Assembly (NCBI RefSeq): GCF_032854445.1
Contig: NC_088299.1
Location: 16,051,608 to 16,115,607, forward strand
Source of the DNA: Liolophura sinensis
Taxonomy: Eukaryota > Mollusca > Polyplacophora > Chitonida > Chitonidae
Reading direction: 5' to 3'
DNA: 64,000 nucleotides
Shown in pieces: positions 58,395-64,000 of the stretch (positions are counted from its first letter, which is position 1; each line of letters starts with the position of its first letter). A program made the position numbers and the translations under genes. Under the pieces are notes generated by a model. It worked only from the letters and a program-made list of their open reading frames with translations, was not told where the DNA came from and ran no database searches.

Positions 58395-60685
58395 GCATGG
58401 CATGTCACACTGGCCTGCCTTGTGAGCTACATGTCGAACTGACCTACTTTGTATGCTGCATGTTACACTGACCTGCCTGGTGAGTTACATGTCACACTGA
58501 CCTACCCTGTGGGCTACATGTCACACCGACCTGCCTTGTAAAGTACATGTCACACTGACCTACCTTGTGGGCTATATGTCACACTGACCTGCCTTGTAAA
58601 GTACATGTCACACTGACCTACCTTGTAAGGTACATATCACACTGACCTACCTGGTGAGCTACATGTCCTGACCTACCTTGTGAGCTACCTGTCATACTGA
58701 CCTACCTTGTAAGCTCCATGCCGCACTGGCCTACTTTGGGCGATACATGTCACACTGACCTAGCTGGTGAGCTACATGTCCTGACCTACCTTGTGGGCTA
58801 CCTGTCACACTGACCTAGCTTGTGAGCTACATGTCACACTGACCTACCCTGTAAGGTACATGCCACACTGACCTACCTGGTGAGCTACATGTCGCACTGA
58901 CCTACCTTGTGAGCTACATGTCACACTGACCTACCTTGTGAGCGACATGTCGAACTGACCTACTTTGTATGCTGCATGTTACACTGACCTACCTGGTGAG
59001 TTACATGTCACACTGACCTACCCTGTGGGCTACATGTCACACTGACCTACCTTGTGAGCTCCATGCCGCACTGGCCTACTTTGGGCGATACATGTCACAC
59101 TGACCTACCTTGTGAGCTACATGTCACACTGACCTACCTTCTAAGGTACATGTCGGGACCGGTAGATCCAGGATCAATCCTTGATCGAGTCACACCTAAG
59201 ACTTTAACAGAGGAAGTTGTAACGTCCTCGCTTGGCGTTCAGCATGAAGGGGATAGTGCAACGACTGGTTGACCCATATTAGTATAATGGCTCGGGCGGG
59301 GCGGCTTACTTGCCTTCGGTAAGTCGTCTCAGTGAAGCAGCACTAAATAAAAGAGCGGTGGAAATCCGTCCCGCAACAAGGAGGCACATTACACGTACAT
59401 GCACCCTAAAGATTCCTTCGTCGTCATATGACTGAAAAATTGTTGAGTACGACGTTAAACCCCAAGCACTCACTCACTCTAAGGTACATGCCACACTGAC
59501 CTACCTGGTGACTTACATGTCGCACTGACCTACTTGTGAGCTACATGTCACACTGACCTACCTTGTGGGCTAAATGGCACACTGACCTGCCTTGTAAAGT
59601 ACGTCACACTGACCTACCTTGTAAGGTACATGTTACACTGACCTACCTGGTGAGCTACATGCCACACTGACCTACCTTGTGAGCTATATGTCACACTGAC
59701 CTACCTGGTAAGGTACATGTCACACTGACCTACATTGTGAGCTACATGTCACACTGATTAAACTTGTGAGCTACATGTCACACTTACCTTCCTTGTGAGC
59801 TACATGTCACAATGACATATCTTTTGAGGGATAGATCACACTGACCTACCTTGTGAGTTACATGTCACACTGACCTAACTGGTGAGCTACATGTCACCCT
59901 GACCTACCTTGTAAGCTACATGTCACACTGACCTACCTTGTGAGCTACATGCCACACTGACCTAGCTTGTGAGATATATGTCACACTGACCTACCTGGTG
60001 AGATACATGTCACACCGACCTAACTGGTGAGCTACATGTCACACTGACCTACCTTGTGAGCTATATGTCACACTGACCTACCTGGTAAGGTACATGTCAC
60101 ACTGACCTACATTGTGAGCTACATGTCACACTGATTAAACTTGTGAGCTACATGTCACACTTACCTTCCTTGTGAGCTACATGTCACAATGACATATCTT
60201 TTGAGGGATAGATCACACTGACCTACCTTGTGAGTTACATGTCACACTGACCTAACTGGTGAGCTACATGTCACCCTGACCTACCTTGTAAGCTACATGT
60301 CACACTGACCTACCTTGTGAGCTACATGCCACACTGACCTAGCTTGTGAGATATATGTCACACTGACCTACCTGGTGAGATACATGTCACACCGACCTAA
60401 CTGGTGAGCTACATGTCACCCTGACCTATCTTGTGACCTACATGTCACATTGACCCACCTTGTGAGCTACATGCCACACTGACCTAGCTTGTGAGATACA
60501 TGTCACACTGGCATACCTTGTAAGGCACGTCACACTGACCTACCTAGTGAGCTACATGTCCTGACCTACCTTGTGAGCTACATGTCACACTTACTTACCT
60601 TGTGAGCTACATGTCACACTGACCAACCTTGTAAGCTACATGTCATACTGGCCCATCTTGTGAGCTACATGCCACACTGCTGTAA
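58395..60685. repeat. About 30-bp minisatellite, about 65 copies, split by an inserted element
   Basis: Units contain CACTGACCTACCTTGTGAGC and TACATGTCA. On the minus strand most copies read CACAAG-GTAGGTCAG, a near-perfect 5' splice site. The array is split by a dispersed element at 59153-59478, and about 377 bases within its right half are duplicated in tandem. No matching exon was found. Confidence 0.93.
59153..59478 (+). mobile_element. Complete CACTCACTC-tailed dispersed element with target-site duplication
   Basis: Starts near TCGGGACCGGTAGATCC and ends ACCCCAAGCACTCACTCA. Flanked by CTAAGGTACATG on both sides (59141-59152 and 59479-59490), a variant of the array unit that I do not see elsewhere in the array, so it is a likely target-site duplication. 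The SINE-like end type is one I associate with mollusc genomes. Confidence 0.8.
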
Positions 60686-60699
60686 ACAGGACACCCGAG

Positions 60700-60945
60700 C
60701 CTAACTCTCTTGGGGCCTATCCACTGAACACCCCATGCAGAGGCTGTCCTGTGTCACACAATGGTGAGAACGACCAATCGGGACCGAGTGAGAAGGCTGT
60801 GTACCCCAGCTCTGGCTCCCCTTGGGCGTATGCTGTCCCTGTCAGGTTCCACAAAGGTGAAGGCCTTCGTATAGTTTGTTACACCTCGAAGAAAAGTGTT
60901 ACCAAACATATTTTGTCAAAGTGTTGCCTGGTAAACTACACCGAA
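60700..60945 (+). other. GC-richer open stretch of unknown nature
   Basis: A plus-strand frame from about 60751 reads GENDQSGPSEKAVYPSSG and continues to about 60945 before entering a SINE. It is richer in GC than its surroundings and lies at the right end of the 30-bp array. I do not recognise it; it may be chance or part of an unidentified exon. Confidence 0.2.
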
Positions 60946-61097
60946 CGAGGGAAGGTCTTCCAACAACCTGCGGATGGTCGTGGGTTTCTCCCAGGCTCTG
61001 CCCGGTTTTCTCCCACCATAATGTTGGCTGCGGACATATAAGTGAAATATTCTTGAGTAGGCGTAAAACACCAATCAAATAAATAAATAAACAATCT
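60945..61097 (+). mobile_element. tRNA-derived SINE, 3' part
   Basis: CAACCTGCGGATGGTCGTGG, TTTTCTCCCACCATAATGTT, AAGTGAAATATTCTTGAGTA and CACCAATCAAATAAATAAAT. The head is missing. Confidence 0.88.
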
Positions 61098-63760
61098 ACT
61101 CGGGAATGAAAATGTGTTTCTGACTCAAAAGTGCTCCTTTATGCATGTATTTCTATAAAACTGCGCATAATCTTATAGTCCATGGGCCAAGTCCTAAAAT
61201 ATGACATATTGATACCACAAAAGACGGCATATATCTATGCTATTTTTAAAATGGTGTATATCTTTAGTTCATGTTTATATATGATAACCCTAGCAAACAG
61301 GTAGCTTCACAGGGGTTTTCTCACCTGTACATGCACATACCATATCGGTCAATGTGTAGACTCAAACTTTGCTAAATGTTATGCAGTAACTAAGAATGGA
61401 ATCATTCAGAAACCATGTTCTTACTTTTGGAAATACTTCCCTTAACCAGAACTTAACCAGTTCGTGTCCGATATAATGGAATAATAAGTTTGTTGATGAA
61501 GTTGGTGAGACGCTAAATGCCTTTCTGAGTTCGACTCATGCAAAGATAAGGAGTCCAAAGTTTTCAATAATGACCGAAAGACATAGGGTATGTTCCAGGC
61601 GAATGAATGAAATCGGTATCCAAATCGTGTTCTGTTCTAGCTTAGAAGTTGTTCCTAATCTAGGCCTGAGACTTTGTTAATCAAAATGTGTATCTCAAAA
61701 GCAATTGTGACTGAGATCACAAGAAGAAAATGCATTTTCTTCCTGATATGATAACATAAGTTCCACTTCTAGACGTAGTCAAGAGACTATAAGGTGGACA
61801 GTCTAGAACTTGGGCATACATTGCCTGATCACAGCCCGTTGTAGGGCGTTCGGCACCTTTCATCGACAGCCAAATCAGTCATCATCAGGACAATGGGAGA
61901 ATGATGTCTTCGTGAACACCTGATATGTCCATCACTAGAGTTTACAAAGAAGAAGAAGAAAACAGGAAAAGGACAGACTTGCTCTTCCATTCATAGAATA
62001 TATACATTTTGAATGCAGAAGTAAAGCAGTAGTTGTGTATCAAGTACGGGAAACCCTATGAAACATTACTTATTTCATTATGGTCATCTTGTTTGAAACG
62101 CATTTTACTCACTTCTACTATTCCTGAAAAGTATTTAATGGTTTTGCATGTACTTCACGTTATTGTATTGTTTGTCCTTGAATTCAAAGTAGTCACTTAT
62201 CCTTTGAGAAAAGTATTTTGAAACCTTGGTCTAGGTGATTGTGCTTGTAAACAAAAGAAGTAAAAAGCTACCTGTATGGGCATCTGGCCAAATTGCTTAT
62301 AGCCATCTGAAAAGCCCACAAATTTTACACGCTAAAGTACAAGTCACAGGAATATTCTACTAACAGCTCATATTACCTACACTGTATGGGTAAAAAGTGC
62401 ATTGTTAAATTTACATTACTTTACAAACAATAGTAACTAGCTCTTTTGACATTTTTTTCCGTAATGTACGCAGCACCGAAAAGGATGATTATTCCCCTTC
62501 TCCAAATGTGTGATAAAGCTACCATTTTAAAAAGGTTATCATATCCTCTACTCCTACTGAGTCTATAAACCTACAAACCAGAAGCCATATCAGCAGCTCA
62601 ATTACCTGAGATGTCGGAGTACATTACCATATCAAGGAAAGTCAAAATGCAACTCGAAACTTGGAAACTATTCAGTATTTGTTATACTCACATATCAACA
62701 CCAAAAGAACAGATGGAGTACGACATTTCAAAAATCGAAACACAGACACGGAAAATAAGAGCTGGCACGTCTGGCCTTGTGTCAGCGATAGGTGTTTCTA
62801 TACTGCTCTCTGTCTTTACGGATCATAGATATACTCTTCCTCTGACAGACGGGAAGTTGAATTCAATAGGTGCAACCTGGACGTGCAAACAATCCATGCC
62901 TAATATGTTGTGTTAATGCAATTCTCTTTAATTTGTCCTCCGTGAATAATTGTTCTATTACTAAATCGATACATGAGTTCGATTTTATTGTTCGACATCA
63001 CACATGTGTTTATATAAATATGGTGGTTATTATTCATAAGAATGTGATCATTGAAGACGTCTGCTGTTCATAACGATCCTCTCAGGACAGAAAAAAAAAA
63101 CGATTAACTTTGGATAAAACTTTTAAAAGTTACACAGGCCTCATACTGTTGTTCTTGGAATGATTTACATTTATTTAAATGTTTTTTATCGCCATCATGA
63201 AGGCTATTCCAATTGCTCATTGGCTGACAGTTTCATGAGTGGAGTAAACACGAGGGCCCGAAGTAAACCACCGGCCTTTGGCAAGCAACTGACAAACCCT
63301 TCCACCTGATAGGTATAAATAATCATCCACAAATCGGGCTCAGTGTGCATGCCCTGTTAGTGGAACGTGGGTGATCTCCACTGAAATTCATGCAAGATCA
63401 TACAAACACTCTTTTGAGTGCTGTTGTCCGTTTCTTGCTATGTACCAAGGCGCATAAAACAGTGGAGGCGAGGTAATGTCGATTAATGGCTATCCGAACC
63501 TCCTCCTAATTTGTATTAGTCTTGACAAACAAGCCACTTAACCACTCCCCTAGGACCTCTCCACTTATTAAATGATTTATATGAATTGTCTATAATTTAG
63601 TACAGTGGAACACAGATTTCTTTTTAAAAATTGGTTTTCAAATTGCTTGAAATCAGGCATGGAAAAATACTTTGACTAACCGATATGCCAATGTACACGA
63701 TTCCTAAGTTGTTGTACGACTATGTAAGCGAACATAACAAAAACTTTAAACTTGCCCACT
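61098..63760. other. Right-hand unique DNA, no gene recognised
   Basis: AT-rich. The longest frames (for example 62611-62916, plus) show no family motif I know. A weak SINE-like remnant is near 63170-63330. An exon of an uncharacterised gene cannot be excluded. Confidence 0.5.
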
Positions 63761-63779
63761 GCAGTCTCGCTGTTGTGTT

Positions 63780-64000
63780 ACGTGTGTGAAAAACCATTGG
63801 GAGGGCCAATCTCTGATAACAAGTATTTGATGCACCTCTCTAAAATTATATGGCGTGAAACATACACCACACGTCTGCTGGGGGAACCCTCCTATTGCGT
63901 GAAACATAAAACACACGTCTGCTTGATGAATCATCCTACTGTGTGAAACATGAAACACACGTCTGCTTGAAGAACCTTCCTACTGTGTGAAACATAAAAC
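63780..64000. repeat. About 46-bp tandem repeat running off the right edge
   Basis: Three to four copies with GTGTGAAACATAAAACACAC and GTCTGCTTGAAGAACCTTCC; continues beyond position 64000. Confidence 0.85.

Noticed and set aside
62611..62916. 101-codon plus-strand frame as a gene
   Set aside because: No family motif, no neighbouring exons and ordinary AT-rich composition; kept only as a remote possibility.

Overview
This window is nuclear DNA of an animal. It has many short exons with GT-AG introns, four recognisable metazoan genes, tRNA-derived SINEs and a very high load of minisatellites. A dispersed element ending in CACTCACTCACTC after a GACGTTAAACCCC-like string (59.2-59.5 kb, fragment at 20.8-20.9 kb) and the frequent TACATGTA words recall marine molluscs. 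I therefore favour a mollusc or another lophotrochozoan, without being able to name the species.

Layout. (1) 4.6-23.1 kb, minus strand: USP5 (isopeptidase T). 18 coding exons are in the window, from the start codon to the second UBA domain; the C-terminal exons with the catalytic His lie beyond the left edge. (2) 25.6-27.8 kb, plus strand: CDCA3 (Tome-1), three coding exons. It is head-to-head with USP5, the same arrangement I know from human chromosome 12p13. The shared upstream region carries CCAAT boxes and a CDE/CHR-type cell-cycle module. (3) 34.9-40.9 kb, minus strand: PEX14, seven coding exons, with local frameshifts in exons 2 and 4 that look like assembly indels. (4) 41.5-53.1 kb, plus strand: PIGT, ten coding exons, head-to-head with PEX14. 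(5) 53.1-64 kb: no gene recognised; large minisatellites (55.6-57.2 and 58.4-60.7 kb) and SINEs.

The most striking property is where the minisatellites sit. At least six arrays, in two unrelated genes, have a repeat unit that is a copy of an exon-intron boundary: exon end plus 5' splice site at USP5 exons 3, 7 and 16, and 3' splice site plus exon start at USP5 exon 8 and PIGT exons 5 and 10. Two more are probable: the 4.4-kb array at the left edge, whose unit looks like a 3' splice site, and the CDCA3 3'UTR array, which copies the stop-codon region. The result is ladders of 5 to about 30 decoy splice sites beside the real ones. One intron (USP5 exon 7 to exon 8) has a donor ladder at one end and an acceptor ladder at the other. 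I recall a similar class (mirage minisatellites) reported from the amphioxus Adh locus, so the type may not be wholly new, but its density here is remarkable.

The genes do not form a pathway: USP5 recycles unanchored polyubiquitin, CDCA3 promotes mitotic entry, PEX14 docks peroxisomal import receptors, and PIGT is a subunit of GPI transamidase. What links them is promoter sharing, as two divergent pairs. All coordinates, exon boundaries and phases were worked out by eye from the sequence; family identification rests on remembered conserved motifs, not on a search.
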